Position numbers and translations under genes: made by a program. A DNA stretch of 64,000 nt, taken from the NCBI RefSeq assembly GCF_040219635.1, contig NZ_JAVJSC010000008.1, positions 1-64,000 of the forward strand, in the 5' to 3' direction. Shown here piece after piece: positions 8,475 to 17,200 of the stretch (positions within the stretch are counted from its first letter, which is position 1; every line of letters starts with the position of its first letter). Below the pieces are notes generated by a model. It did no database searches. It saw only the letters and a list, made by a program, of their open reading frames with translations, and was not told the origin of the DNA. The stretch comes from Pyruvatibacter sp. (GTDB taxonomy: Bacteria; Pseudomonadota; Alphaproteobacteria; CGMCC-115125).

Positions 8475-8609
8475 CGCTTCGCGAAGCGTGCAGCCGCATT
8501 GCCTCGGGGTCAACCTGTAGCTTTTTGACCTCGAATGGCGACCTGCTGTCCTGGAGCTGGCGTGCCGCTATTGTGGGTCATGGCTAGTCATGGACCTGTG
8601 GTCCATGAC
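8475..8609. repeat. Two perfect palindromes in the lprI-like upstream region
   Basis: CGCTTCGCGAAGCG at 8475-8488 is a perfect 14-bp palindrome. At 8587-8609 the 10-bp arms GTCATGGACC and GGTCCATGAC flank a TGT loop. Neither is followed by a T run on either strand, so they are not ordinary intrinsic terminators. The second sits 22 bp beyond the end of the small gene at 8631. Operator or recombination-site roles are possible but unproven. Confidence 0.6.
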
Positions 8610-8630
8610 CAGTGGTGATGTGTTGAGGGT

Positions 8631-8849
8631 CTAGCCGGGGTCTGTCTCAGCGATGCTGGTGACGGCGGCTGCTATCACCTGGGCGTTTGATATCGCCTGG
8701 TCGATAGAGATGCATAGGTCGACGGCCATGGCATCATCCACCGTTGCGTGTTGTCCAGCCATCGCCGCATCCAATGCGATTTCTAGATGTTTTGACATGC
8801 GCGCAAAGAGGTGCCGTACCAAGTCTTGGGTGGTGCTGTCCATTGCCAT
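8631..8849 (-). CDS. Small acidic/alanine-rich protein of unknown function
   Basis: 72 residues, predicted mostly helical (LVRHLFARMSKHLEIALDAAMAG, DQAISNAQVIAAAVTSIAE), with no signal peptide and no recognised motif. It follows the XRE regulator on the same strand after 79 bp, so the two may form an operon. The size and the regulator-then-small-acidic-protein order are seen in some toxin-antitoxin and phage control modules, but nothing in the sequence identifies it as either. It could also be a chance frame; the ATG has no strong ribosome-binding site. Confidence 0.4.
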   Translation of the reverse strand: MAMDSTTQDLVRHLFARMSKHLEIALDAAMAGQHATVDDAMAVDLCISIDQAISNAQVIAAAVTSIAETDPG

Positions 8850-8928
8850 ATCGAGCTTGTGTGTCTTGTCACACCAACGCTCGTATGGTCGCAGAAGTCC
8901 AGCGACTTCTTGGCATGAATGCCCACGA

Positions 8929-9132
8929 TCAGTCGAGAAGCCGTCCTGGCGGCACGCCCAAAGCCTTGCCCAGCTTCTCCAAAATCAAAACTGACGGATT
9001 GCGCGTGCCGCGTTCGAGATCGCTTACATATGTGCGATGGAGGTCTGCTTGGTACGCAAATTCCTCCTGCGACCAGCCGCTTTCCTGGCGCAGTTTTCGT
9101 AAGTTCCGGGCTAGGCGCTTTCGTATTTCCAC
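8929..9132 (-). CDS. XRE-family (Cro/C1-type) DNA-binding regulator
   Basis: 67 residues, essentially one helix-turn-helix domain: LRKLRQESGWSQEEFAYQADLHR, then TYVSDLERGTRNPSVLILEKLGKALGV. This is the classical HTH_3 pattern of phage repressor-like and restriction-modification controller (C) proteins. The start is GTG at 9132; only 18 bp separate it from the divergent GTG start of the PD-(D/E)XK gene at 9151. Promoters for the pair must therefore overlap the coding ends, and this protein is the natural candidate to control both. Single-domain XRE proteins often bind as dimers to inverted repeats; no clear operator is visible in the 18-bp gap. Confidence 0.85.
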   Translation of the reverse strand: MEIRKRLARNLRKLRQESGWSQEEFAYQADLHRTYVSDLERGTRNPSVLILEKLGKALGVPPGRLLD

Positions 9133-9150
9133 CAGTTAAAGGTCGGTGGA

Positions 9151-10485
9151 GTGTCGACATCTGGTCTACAGACGATCAGTCACATTTATCTTGACTTTGC
9201 ACCTGAACAAATACGTTCTGTCGTAGGCAAAAGGCAGGGGATAGATTTGGCGAGGACGCAATACTCACGACCCTTTTTGGTGCCGGACGGCGCGCAAGCT
9301 GTCGGTCTCGATCGCATTCATCTTGGCGATGGACTTTATGACGAGGCATGGCTTCAGAACCAGATCCATCACCATCCTGAATGCTTACCGATCGATCAGA
9401 TAGAACCGGCGCTCGATCGACTTGTTCCTGTGTGTTTGGAGATGGAGCTGCCAAACGGATATGTGGACAATGTTTTTGTGACCCCTTCAGGGGATGTTGT
9501 GTTGGCGGAAGTGAAGTTGTGGCGCAATCCCGAGATGCGTCGCAAAGTCGTGGCACAGGCTCTCGATTATGCGTCGTGCTTGTTCAAGATGGATTACGAA
9601 GCTTTTGAGACGGCGGTTCTCAAAGCACGTTCGCGAAATGGTGATCGTGACCTGTCCATCGCCAGCGGGCAATCACTGTACCAGTTAATGGCTGAGTATG
9701 ATGCGCTGGATGAAGCGGGGTTTATTGATGCGGTTTCCAACAATCTCCTGAATGGACGTGTGCTCATTCTTGTTGTCGGTGATGGGGTTCATAGTCAGAC
9801 AGAACAACTGTTTGCGCTCTTGGAGCATCACGCTGGATTGCATTTTACTTTCGCACTAGTCGAACTAGCTATCTTCGCGCTCCCGCACCTGCGCTCCCAT
9901 CTAATCCTCCCGCGTACGCTTGCCCAAACAACAATGATCACCCGATCGGTGATCGAATTCGCGGACGGTCGGGGGATCATTGAGCAGCCGGTGCCGCATG
10001 GTGATGCAAGGACCGGTTCTAAGCTTGCTGCCTTGCCGGAATCCCCGCGTTCTATCTCTTCTGATCAGTTCTTCGATGCTATGAGTGAGATCAGCCCGGC
10101 CCTACCAGCCAAGATTCAAACATTTCTCAATGCCGTTTCTCCCTTGGGGGTGTTCCCGGATTTCCGCAAGGCTCTGATTCTTAGGTGGACATCACCACAA
10201 GGGATTACCTGCAATCTTGGATACATTCAGCGTGATGGCTTGGTGCAGACCGTCGACGTCCATGGAAAATTGCCGCGGCATCTCACCGAACAGTACATCG
10301 CCGATTTGGCAAATCGACTAGAAAAGCCCATTCAAAGTAATCCGGGGAACGGCCTTACATATGTCGGTGACGACCATCGAAAGACGCTTCACATTCATTC
10401 GATAGCGGACGACCTTGAAATCTGGCGAGACGCGATCGAGGCCTTCGCGGCAGCGGTAAAGGCGTACGAAGCACAAGATGGTTAG
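9151..10485 (+). CDS. PD-(D/E)XK nuclease-like protein
   Basis: 444 residues. The N-terminal third has a nuclease-like core: GYVDNVFVTPSGDVVLAEVKLWRN gives Asp106 and Glu120-Val-Lys122, with Gln136 and Tyr140 downstream (AQALDYA), the Asp...Glu-x-Lys plus Gln arrangement of PD-(D/E)XK enzymes. A preceding helix (EAWLQNQIHHHPECLPID) is typical of nuclease families that open with a Leu-rich helix and PxxLP. The rest has no assigned domain. The GTG start sits on GGTGGA; a later start is possible. It is divergent from the XRE regulator and upstream of a DNA methyltransferase, so a restriction or defence role is plausible but not demonstrated. Confidence 0.65.
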   Translation: MSTSGLQTISHIYLDFAPEQIRSVVGKRQGIDLARTQYSRPFLVPDGAQAVGLDRIHLGDGLYDEAWLQNQIHHHPECLPIDQIEPALDRLVPVCLEMELPNGYVDNVFVTPSGDVVLAEVKLWRNPEMRRKVVAQALDYASCLFKMDYEAFETAVLKARSRNGDRDLSIASGQSLYQLMAEYDALDEAGFIDAVSNNLLNGRVLILVVGDGVHSQTEQLFALLEHHAGLHFTFALVELAIFALPHLRSHLILPRTLAQTTMITRSVIEFADGRGIIEQPVPHGDARTGSKLAALPESPRSISSDQFFDAMSEISPALPAKIQTFLNAVSPLGVFPDFRKALILRWTSPQGITCNLGYIQRDGLVQTVDVHGKLPRHLTEQYIADLANRLEKPIQSNPGNGLTYVGDDHRKTLHIHSIADDLEIWRDAIEAFAAAVKAYEAQDG

Positions 10486-10516
10486 GCCAGCATAAGGTTT
10501 GACTGAATCGCCGGAC

Positions 10517-10546
10517 TTGCCGAATCGCCGCGTGATTTGGTAAACT
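10517..10546 (+). promoter_or_regulatory. Possible sigma70-type promoter for the methyltransferase-terminase operon
   Basis: TTGCCG at 10517-10522 and TAAACT at 10541-10546 are 18 bp apart, about 75 bp upstream of the methyltransferase start. Match by eye only. Confidence 0.3.
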
Positions 10547-10619
10547 ATCAAGGCCACGTCGTATCATGGACGGTTAGCGGCGGGCAGTTGGTGTTAACCG
10601 GCTGCTCTCGCTCGATCGG

Positions 10620-12044
10620 ATGAGCTATGCAGCCAAATACAAGGCTGCTGCAATGTCTGACCATCCTAGAATATCCAAAAATTTCCTGACCTTTCGGCGT
10701 TCTGCTCAAGATGCACATGTCGAGTACGTGAATCCAGAGTCGCTTTGGATTTCAAACCGACGGATCCGAAAATCAGATCGGGGTCTCGTCCAAAAATGGA
10801 CCAGAAACCTCGAGAAATTCGGCGTTCTTCTTCCATTCCTGGTTGATGAGACCAATCAACTGCTTCATGCCGAGCCGGCGCTGTCAGCTGCGATTGTGCT
10901 GAAGATCCCGCAAGTGCCGGTGGTGCGTGTATGCCATCTCGATGACGAAGACAAGCGACTCCTTCGCATCGCCCTGGATCGCCTCGGTGAGCTGCCTGAA
11001 TGGGACGAAGCAGCGCTGGCGGAAGAATTTGCGGACCTGATTCGGCTGGACGCTGACGTGACGGCTTCTGGCTTTGATATGCCTGAGGTCGACCTCCTCA
11101 TTCTCGATCATCTGCCCCGTCCACTGGCTGACGCGCTGGATGATGTGCCCAAAGTGACAAGCGGTGCACCCGTCAGCCACTTGGGTGACGTTTGGCGCGT
11201 GGGACGTCATTTGATCGGCTGCGGCGATGCACGTGATGGTGAGTTCGTGGAGAGCTTGATGGGTGGCAGGAAGGCGCAGGCGGTCTTTACAGATCCGCCG
11301 TACGGGATTCCGATTGCGGGGTTCGTGTCCGGATCAAGTGGTCCGCAACATGCCGATTTCGCTATGGGTGTCGGTGAGATGTCCGACGTCGAGTTCCATC
11401 AGTTCCTTGCTGACTTCATGTCTGTTGCCTCAAGCCATCTATCTGATGGTGCTGTGATCTTCACGTTTATGGATTGGCGTCACATTGATATCCTCGTGGG
11501 CGCAGGCAAATCGCTTGATCTGGATCTGCTGAATATCTGCGTTTGGAGTAAACCCAACGCGGGCATGGGCTCAATGTATCGATCTCAACATGAATTTGTT
11601 GCGGTCTTCAAAGTTGGCAAGGGTCCGGCCAAAAACAACATCCAGCTTGGAAAATTTGGTCGCAACCGTTCAAACGTGTGGGAATACTCGTCTGCCAACA
11701 CATTCGACGCGGAAATGCGTGAGGCACTGGAGGACCACCCCACCCCAAAACCAGTCGCTCTTGTTGCTGATGCCATCCGTGATGTCTCGGATGTAGGTGA
11801 CATTGTTTTGGATCCTTTTCTTGGCGGCGGGACAACTTTGGTGGCCGCACACAACACGCGAAGGACGTGCTTTGGTGTCGAGCTCGACCCTCGTTACGTG
11901 GATGTGTCGCTGAGGCGCTGGATCAAGTTGACAGGCAAACAGCCTACGCATTCGCACACCGGCCTTTCGTTTGATGAGACGGCCGCAAAGCGCTCGGCTG
12001 GGCCGTTGTCTTTGATCGGAGCCGAAGAAGGCGATCAGTCATGA
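10620..12044 (+). CDS. ParB-like N-terminal domain plus DNA (adenine-N6 or cytosine-N4) methyltransferase
   Basis: 474 residues. The N-terminal ~160 residues (IRKSDRGLVQKWTRNLEKFGVLLPFLVDE onward) resemble the ParB/sulfiredoxin-like domain of phage and transposon methyltransferases. The catalytic half has motif IV TDPPYG (225-228) before HPTPKP (373-378) and the S-adenosylmethionine motif DPFLGGGTT (398-406). IV before I is the beta-class order of N6-adenine/N4-cytosine enzymes. An alternative start at 10653 has AAGG eight bases upstream. The stop overlaps the DUF5681 start as ATGA, so these genes are translationally coupled. Methyltransferase-DUF5681-terminase order is common at the packaging end of prophages. 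Confidence 0.9.
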   Translation: MSYAAKYKAAAMSDHPRISKNFLTFRRSAQDAHVEYVNPESLWISNRRIRKSDRGLVQKWTRNLEKFGVLLPFLVDETNQLLHAEPALSAAIVLKIPQVPVVRVCHLDDEDKRLLRIALDRLGELPEWDEAALAEEFADLIRLDADVTASGFDMPEVDLLILDHLPRPLADALDDVPKVTSGAPVSHLGDVWRVGRHLIGCGDARDGEFVESLMGGRKAQAVFTDPPYGIPIAGFVSGSSGPQHADFAMGVGEMSDVEFHQFLADFMSVASSHLSDGAVIFTFMDWRHIDILVGAGKSLDLDLLNICVWSKPNAGMGSMYRSQHEFVAVFKVGKGPAKNNIQLGKFGRNRSNVWEYSSANTFDAEMREALEDHPTPKPVALVADAIRDVSDVGDIVLDPFLGGGTTLVAAHNTRRTCFGVELDPRYVDVSLRRWIKLTGKQPTHSHTGLSFDETAAKRSAGPLSLIGAEEGDQS

Positions 12045-12454
12045 CAAAGTCAAGCGATGACGATAACTACGAGATTGGGTACGGGAAGCCGCCTAAGAAA
12101 AACCAATTTAAAAAGGGCAAGTCCGGCAACCCCAACGGTCGGCCAAAAGGCGGTAAAAATCTCAAGACAGATATCCTCGAAGAGTTGGCCGAGCGCATCG
12201 CCATCCAAGAATCCGGCAAAATCAAAAAAATCACAAAACAACGCGCCATGGTGAAATCCCTGGTGGCGAAAGGTATCAAGGGTGACGCGAAAGCGACTAC
12301 CTCTTTGTTCGCCATGGTTTTGAAAATGCTTGGTGATGAAATCGACGCCAACGAGGAACTGCAGCCAACCGCAGGCGACTTGCAAATCCTGGAGCATTTT
12401 GAGGCGCGCCTTCGTGAAAAAATCGCAGCGGAGGCGAAGACCGATGGTAACTGA
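12041..12454 (+). CDS. DUF5681-domain protein, probable packaging accessory
   Basis: 137 residues. The N-terminal block YEIGYGKPPKKNQFKKGKS followed by GNPNGRPKGGKN is the DUF5681 signature, a basic, glycine-rich segment found next to phage terminases and in mobile elements. A helical C-terminal part follows. Its position between a methyltransferase and a large terminase subunit suggests a small-terminase-like or DNA-binding role, which is inference from order. It overlaps the upstream gene by four bases and the downstream terminase by eleven. Confidence 0.8.
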   Translation: MTKSSDDDNYEIGYGKPPKKNQFKKGKSGNPNGRPKGGKNLKTDILEELAERIAIQESGKIKKITKQRAMVKSLVAKGIKGDAKATTSLFAMVLKMLGDEIDANEELQPTAGDLQILEHFEARLREKIAAEAKTDGN

Positions 12455-13895
12455 TCTTTTGAAAGGCGTTCTCGCGCAGGATTTTCTTGCCTTCGTTGAA
12501 AAATGCTTCGAGCAACTGCATGGGCCAAACAAATTTGTGCCCGGCGAACACATTGACGTGGTGGCGTACCATGTCGAGCGCGCGATAGCTGGTGACCACA
12601 AGAGGCTCTTGATAAACATGCCTCCCCGTCACATGAAATCGTTCATCGTTAGCGTTTGTCTCCCGGCATTCTTGCTGGGACGAGCGCCCGATACGAAGAT
12701 TATTCTTGCTACCTACGGTGAGAAGCTGTCGGTCGAGCATGCCAATAAGACACGCGCGATCATGTCCGCGGACTGGTACCAAAAAGTCTTTCCCAAAACC
12801 AAGATTGGGGTGAACACGTCAGTCGCAATGCTTCGCACGACACTCAACGGCTATCTGTTCGCGACGTCCGTCGACGGCCCTGCGACAGGTTTCGGTGCTG
12901 ACGTCATCCTGGTCGATGATCTCGCAAAGGCGGACGCATCACCTTTAGAGCGCGAGAAGGCCAACAAATGGTTTTCTAGCACATTGATGACACGGTTTGA
13001 TGATCCTAAGAACGGTATCACCATCGTGGCGATGCATCGTACCCATACGGACGATCTGTCAGGGTTTCTCCTTGACCAATCAGGTTGGACCCATGTCAAG
13101 CTACCTGCGATCGCTCAGGCTGCAGAGAAAATTGCAAAGGGAGTTGGTTCTTCTTTTTCAAGATCGATCGGTGATCCACTGCACCCTGCGCGGATGTCCG
13201 CAGCTGAGCTTAAAGCATTGCGTGTAACGCTGACGCCACCGGTGTTTGCTGCTCAGTTTCAACAAGAACCCGATGCAACCAGCGAGGCGCTTTTTGACAG
13301 CAAGTGGTTTAAGGCCATCCCGCAGATCATGCATTTGAATAATTACAATTTCGTTGTGCATTCTTGGGATGCAGCCTCAGGTGAGGGGCCTACGGCATCT
13401 TATTCTGTCTGCACTGTTTGGGGTGTTCTCGATGATCGATGCGACCTTGTTTCGGTGTATCGCAAACGCGTAAACTATACGCGGCTCAGACAGGCAGCTC
13501 TTAAGCTGGTTCGGACTTTCCCGCCCACGCACATCGTTATCGAAGATGCATCCTCCGGCAAAGCCTTGCTGGCGGATCTCAAGAACACCTTTGCCGGGCG
13601 CATTATTTCCTATACCCCGACCGACGGCAAAATTGAACGCGCTGAGGCTGTCCTCGATTTACTCCATGCGCATGGGATCAATTATCCTAAGGACGCGACT
13701 TGGGCGTCAGCGTTCTTGCAGGAAGTGCTTACGTTTCCGTCCAGTTTTAACGATGACCAAGTCGATAGCCTGACCCAGTTTTTGGCTCACAAGCGTCACG
13801 GATTCGCGCGGCTTCATGCCATACCAACGGCAATGCTCGGCGACTGGATTGACGACAATGGCGGTTATATTCAACCCCTCAGGGTCGATAGTTGA
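12444..13895 (+). CDS. Phage terminase large subunit (TerL)
   Basis: 483 residues from the ATG at 12444; an upstream in-frame ATG at 12330 would run 125 bases into the DUF5681 gene and is less likely. The ATPase half has RLLINMPPRHMKS as Walker A-like loop and GADVILVDDLAKAD as Walker B. The C-terminal part (VHSWDAASGEGPTASYS, VIEDASSGKALLADL, DDQVDSLTQFL) fits the RNase H-like nuclease of terminases that cut and package DNA. No portal, protease, capsid or tail gene follows; instead an unrelated Fic gene comes next. The protein looks intact, so it is either a recent remnant or kept for another use. Confidence 0.9.
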   Translation: MVTDLLKGVLAQDFLAFVEKCFEQLHGPNKFVPGEHIDVVAYHVERAIAGDHKRLLINMPPRHMKSFIVSVCLPAFLLGRAPDTKIILATYGEKLSVEHANKTRAIMSADWYQKVFPKTKIGVNTSVAMLRTTLNGYLFATSVDGPATGFGADVILVDDLAKADASPLEREKANKWFSSTLMTRFDDPKNGITIVAMHRTHTDDLSGFLLDQSGWTHVKLPAIAQAAEKIAKGVGSSFSRSIGDPLHPARMSAAELKALRVTLTPPVFAAQFQQEPDATSEALFDSKWFKAIPQIMHLNNYNFVVHSWDAASGEGPTASYSVCTVWGVLDDRCDLVSVYRKRVNYTRLRQAALKLVRTFPPTHIVIEDASSGKALLADLKNTFAGRIISYTPTDGKIERAEAVLDLLHAHGINYPKDATWASAFLQEVLTFPSSFNDDQVDSLTQFLAHKRHGFARLHAIPTAMLGDWIDDNGGYIQPLRVDS

Positions 13896-14244
13896 TTGCT
13901 GCTTGCAGGTTCCTTTGTCCGCCGATGTCCGCCGATGTCCGCGGAGTGGCCGACGATCAAATGTGCAACTTGACCTCCCCCCCCCCGACGACCATCCAGG
14001 ACAACCATCCGGTTGGAAACAGTGTCCTTTGATTATTTGCACTGCTATCCAACCTTGGACCACTCGGGTCTGGAGTTTTCCGCCCTTCCCAGGTCCGGTG
14101 GGCTGGTTTCACCGGCTGAGTTTGCCGCCGATTGCACGCCCGGTGACCAGAAACCGAGATAATGCGCCGTTCGACGCCACCGAGATGATGATGGCGTTAT
14201 CGGGTATAATTGGGTATGGAATCGAATATCCCGGCGGCCCAAAC
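13896..14244. other. Intergenic stretch with 10-bp tandem repeats; no gene recognised
   Basis: This 349-bp stretch holds GTCCGCCGAT twice plus a partial third copy (13917-13942), a run of ten C (13977-13986), and a TATAAT hexamer at 14205-14210, about 35 bp before the Fic start. No -35 box at proper spacing was found. The Fic reading frame stays open through much of it, but the translation lacks protein-like character before about 14185. Confidence 0.5.
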
Positions 14245-15300
14245 ATGAGGGAGCCAAACATCGTACTGGGCCACGACCCCGTTAAACTCATCGCAGAAAT
14301 CGACGAGTTTAAGGGACGTTGGGACGCCCTAAAAACACTTTCGCCCGACCGCCTCAATGCGCTTCGCGAAGTGGCGACCGTCGAGAGTATCGGTTCGTCA
14401 ACGCGTATCGAAGGCGCGAAGCTTTCCGATGCCGACGTCAAGACACTTCTTGCTAACATCAAAATCCAATCCTTCGCTACGCGCGGCGAGCAGGAGGTAG
14501 CAGGCTACGCCTTGGTGATGGACCTTGTGTTCCAAACCTATGACGATATGCGGCTCGCTGAGAACCATATAGGTCAGTTGCACCAGACCTTGCTTCGCCA
14601 CAGCGAAAAGGACGAGCGGCATCGCGGATTATACAAAACGCTCCGCAACGATGTTGTCGCCTTCGATACGGACGGCAACGAGATTGGCGTCATCTTTGAG
14701 ACGACGACACCGTTCGATACACCGCGCGAGATGGAGGCACTGGTCGCATGGACGCGGAAAGCCATCGAGGAGGAAAGCCTTCACCCGCTTCTCATCGTCG
14801 CGGTCTTCGTCGTGCGCTTCCTTGCCAACCATCCATACCAAGATGGCAACGGCAGGCTATCGCGTGTACTGACCACCTTGCTTTTGTTGCGGGCGGGTTA
14901 CGTCTATGTGCCATATGCCTCGCTGGAGCGCGTGATCGAGGAGAACAAGGACCTCTATTATAAGGCGCTACGCCGCACGCAAACGACGCTGAAAAAAGAC
15001 AAGCCCGATTGGGCGCCTTGGGTCGGCTTTTTTCTCCGCGCCCTGAAAAAGCAGAAGGACACGCTTGCGGTTCGGCTTGACCGGGAGCGCGAAGAGCAAG
15101 ACAGCGAAGACGGCTTGCCGGAATTGTCATTGCAAATTTTGGCGCTATTCAAAACACGTGAGCGGTTGACCCTCGCGCAGATTGAAGAACTGACCGGCGC
15201 GAACCGCAATACCCTTAAAGTGCGTATGCGTGAGCTCGTTTCATCAGGCCGCATTTCCAAGCACGGCAAGGCCAGGGCGACGTGGTACACAAAGGCATGA
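14245..15300 (+). CDS. Fic/DOC family protein with N-terminal inhibitory motif and C-terminal winged helix
   Basis: 351 residues from the ATG at 14245 (ATGs at 14185-14191 are alternatives). Fic enzymes transfer AMP or related groups to protein hydroxyls. The catalytic loop is HPYQDGNGRLSR (196-207), with the essential His and both Arg residues. Ser52-x-x-x-Glu56-Gly57 (STRIEG) is the class II inhibitory alpha-helix that keeps Fic proteins off. The C-terminal ~60 residues (ILALFKTRERLTLAQIEELTGANRNTLKVRMREL) form a winged-helix DNA-binding domain. First of three Fic loci in a row; it replaces the expected phage head genes downstream of the terminase. Confidence 0.88.
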   Translation: MREPNIVLGHDPVKLIAEIDEFKGRWDALKTLSPDRLNALREVATVESIGSSTRIEGAKLSDADVKTLLANIKIQSFATRGEQEVAGYALVMDLVFQTYDDMRLAENHIGQLHQTLLRHSEKDERHRGLYKTLRNDVVAFDTDGNEIGVIFETTTPFDTPREMEALVAWTRKAIEEESLHPLLIVAVFVVRFLANHPYQDGNGRLSRVLTTLLLLRAGYVYVPYASLERVIEENKDLYYKALRRTQTTLKKDKPDWAPWVGFFLRALKKQKDTLAVRLDREREEQDSEDGLPELSLQILALFKTRERLTLAQIEELTGANRNTLKVRMRELVSSGRISKHGKARATWYTKA

Positions 15301-15339
15301 TCTTCCGAAAATTGCTGGAAGCATCCTGATCAGCCGGGC

Positions 15340-15971
15340 CGGGCTCACGTGAACCAGCCCAACGTCTCGAAAAGGACATGGCGGCGTTTCTGGGCTGGTT
15401 CGAAAAACGGCCCCGATATCGATCCGGTTCTAAAAGCCGGAATTGTGCATCTATGATTTGTGATAATCCCTCCCGTTTGACGATGGCAATGGCCGTATCG
15501 CCCGTGCGATTGCCGATCTGATGCTCGCGCGATCCAAGGCAAGCGCCCAGCGATTCTACCTCATGTCGGCGCAGATCAGGGTCGAGCGGAATGCCTATTA
15601 CGACATTCTGGAATCCACCCAGAAATGCGGTTTGGATATCACGCCGTGGCTGGACTGGTTTTTAGGCTGTCTTTGATCGGGCTTTCGATCATGCCGAAGA
15701 GACTCTATCCAAAGTTCTTGCCGAGGCGCGCTTCTGGGAGCGGCATGCCGGTGCTCAGTTCAATGTCCGACAGAAAGATATGCTGGTACGCTTGCTGGAT
15801 GGTTTCGTCGGCAAGCTGACGACCGGCAAATGGGCGAAGATCGAGAACTGCTCGTCGGATACGGCCCTTCGGGACATTACCGATCTCTTGGAACGCAGGA
15901 TTCTGGTGAAGCAATCAGGCGGCGGGCGCAGTTCGAATTATGCGTTGAACGCTGACCTTCCCTTCGAATAG
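15340..15971 (+). pseudogene. Frameshifted and truncated Fic gene relic
   Basis: Pieced together across frames, this reads RLEKDMAAFLGWFEK, DIDPVLKAGIVHL, stop, FVII, then PFDDGNGRIARAIADLMLARS, NAYYDILESTQKCGLDITPWLDWFLGCL, stop, and FVGKLTTGKWAKIENCSSD with ALRDITDLLERRILVK. It matches the C-terminal two thirds of the intact Fic protein at 16094-17197 almost block for block. There are at least two frameshifts and two in-frame stops. The catalytic His (HPF) is lost to Pro, and the N-terminal inhibitory part is absent. Opposite orientation to its intact homologue, so not a simple tandem copy. Confidence 0.88.
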
Positions 15972-16093
15972 AGACGGGGGCTCGTCAGCGTAGCTGCGCG
16001 AATCCTGACCAGAGCCCCTTTTTGCCTGAGCTGGCAGCGTCCAAAGCATAGAGCGTATTGAAAAGTTCCCGAGCCAAGTTACCGTCCTTATAG

Positions 16094-17197
16094 CTATGGG
16101 GTGTTAGCTAGCCAGTAGTTGGTGCTACGCCCGCCTTCGGGAAGTTTTTCCAGAACACCTTTTTCAATAAGGTCCATGATGTCCCTGTAAGCCGTATCTT
16201 GGGAACATTTTGCGAGTTTGGCCCACTTTGTTGTGGTGAGTTTTCCTTCGAAGCCATCAAACAGTTTGTTGAGGATTTTCACCTGTCGCTCATTCAAGGG
16301 GGTGCCGCCCAGTTTTTCCCAGAACTGCGCTTTGCTCAGTATACTGTCTAATGTTCCACCGGCACCTTGGATGGCGCGTAGTAAGCAGTTGAGAAACCAC
16401 TCAAGCCAATCGGTAATGTCCAACCCGCTTTTCTGCGTGTGTTCCAATATGTCGTAGTAGGCATTCCTTTCCTCCCGAATTTGCTTGGACATGCTGTAGA
16501 AGCGTTGAGACGTTTGATCTGCACGTGCCAGACATAAGTCAGCAATCGCGCGCCCAATTCGCCCGTTGCCGTCGTCAAATGGGTGGATGGTTACAAACCA
16601 TAAATGAGCAATGGCTGCTTTTAGGATAGGGTCGTTTTCTTCATTGCTTTCCAGCCACGCTAGGAAGTGCGTCATCTCTTGTTCCAAGCGGTTGGCTGGT
16701 GGGGCTTGGTAATGAACTTTTTCGCGCCCGACTGGACCTGACACAACCTGCATAGGTCCGGCCTCATCGGTGCGATAGTGGCCAACGTTGATTTTTGTCA
16801 TGCCACTGCGTCCGGTGGGAAACAGGCAGCTATGCCAGCCAAACAACCGCTCGCTTGTAACTGGAGAGAGATAATTGTTGGTGGCATCCAGCATCACTTC
16901 CACAATGGCATCGACGTTTCGATCCGCGGTAACGAAGCCACCCGCATCTATGCCAAGGCGTTGGGCGATAGAGGAACGAACCTGCTCATAGTCCAAGTTT
17001 TCCCCTTCAATCTCGCTGGTTTTGAGAACGTCCTGTGTGAGTGTTTGGAGGTGGGCTTCATTACGCTGCTGGAAACCAAGGGCTTCCATACGCCCCAGGA
17101 GCCGCCCCTGCGCGTGATGAACCGATTTCAGAAGCGTTTCTAGCTTTTCGCTGCTCCTCCTAAAGGTTGGCCAGTCGGCATTTTCCCACGAATACAC
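16094..17197 (-). CDS. Fic family protein with DUF4172-type N-terminus and C-terminal winged helix
   Basis: 367 residues from a GTG at 17197, chosen because MYSWENADWPTF matches the usual start of this Fic subfamily and CGGAG lies seven bases upstream; the frame is open further to 17383, but that part is repeat-derived. Thr60-x-x-x-Glu64-Gly65 (TSEIEGE) is the inhibitory motif; HPFDDGNGRIGR (205-216) is the full AMP-transferase loop. The C-terminus (ILNKLFDGFEGKLTTTKWAKLAKCSQDTAYRDI) is a winged helix that could bind the repeats upstream of its own gene. Bases 15340-15971 hold a dead homologue. Confidence 0.9.
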   Translation of the reverse strand: MYSWENADWPTFRRSSEKLETLLKSVHHAQGRLLGRMEALGFQQRNEAHLQTLTQDVLKTSEIEGENLDYEQVRSSIAQRLGIDAGGFVTADRNVDAIVEVMLDATNNYLSPVTSERLFGWHSCLFPTGRSGMTKINVGHYRTDEAGPMQVVSGPVGREKVHYQAPPANRLEQEMTHFLAWLESNEENDPILKAAIAHLWFVTIHPFDDGNGRIGRAIADLCLARADQTSQRFYSMSKQIREERNAYYDILEHTQKSGLDITDWLEWFLNCLLRAIQGAGGTLDSILSKAQFWEKLGGTPLNERQVKILNKLFDGFEGKLTTTKWAKLAKCSQDTAYRDIMDLIEKGVLEKLPEGGRSTNYWLANTP

Positions 17198-17200
17198 AAT

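Noticed and set aside
13816..14184. N-terminal extension of the first Fic protein
   Set aside because: It overlaps the end of the terminase gene and crosses a poly-C run and tandem repeats; the protein-like sequence starts only near 14185-14245.
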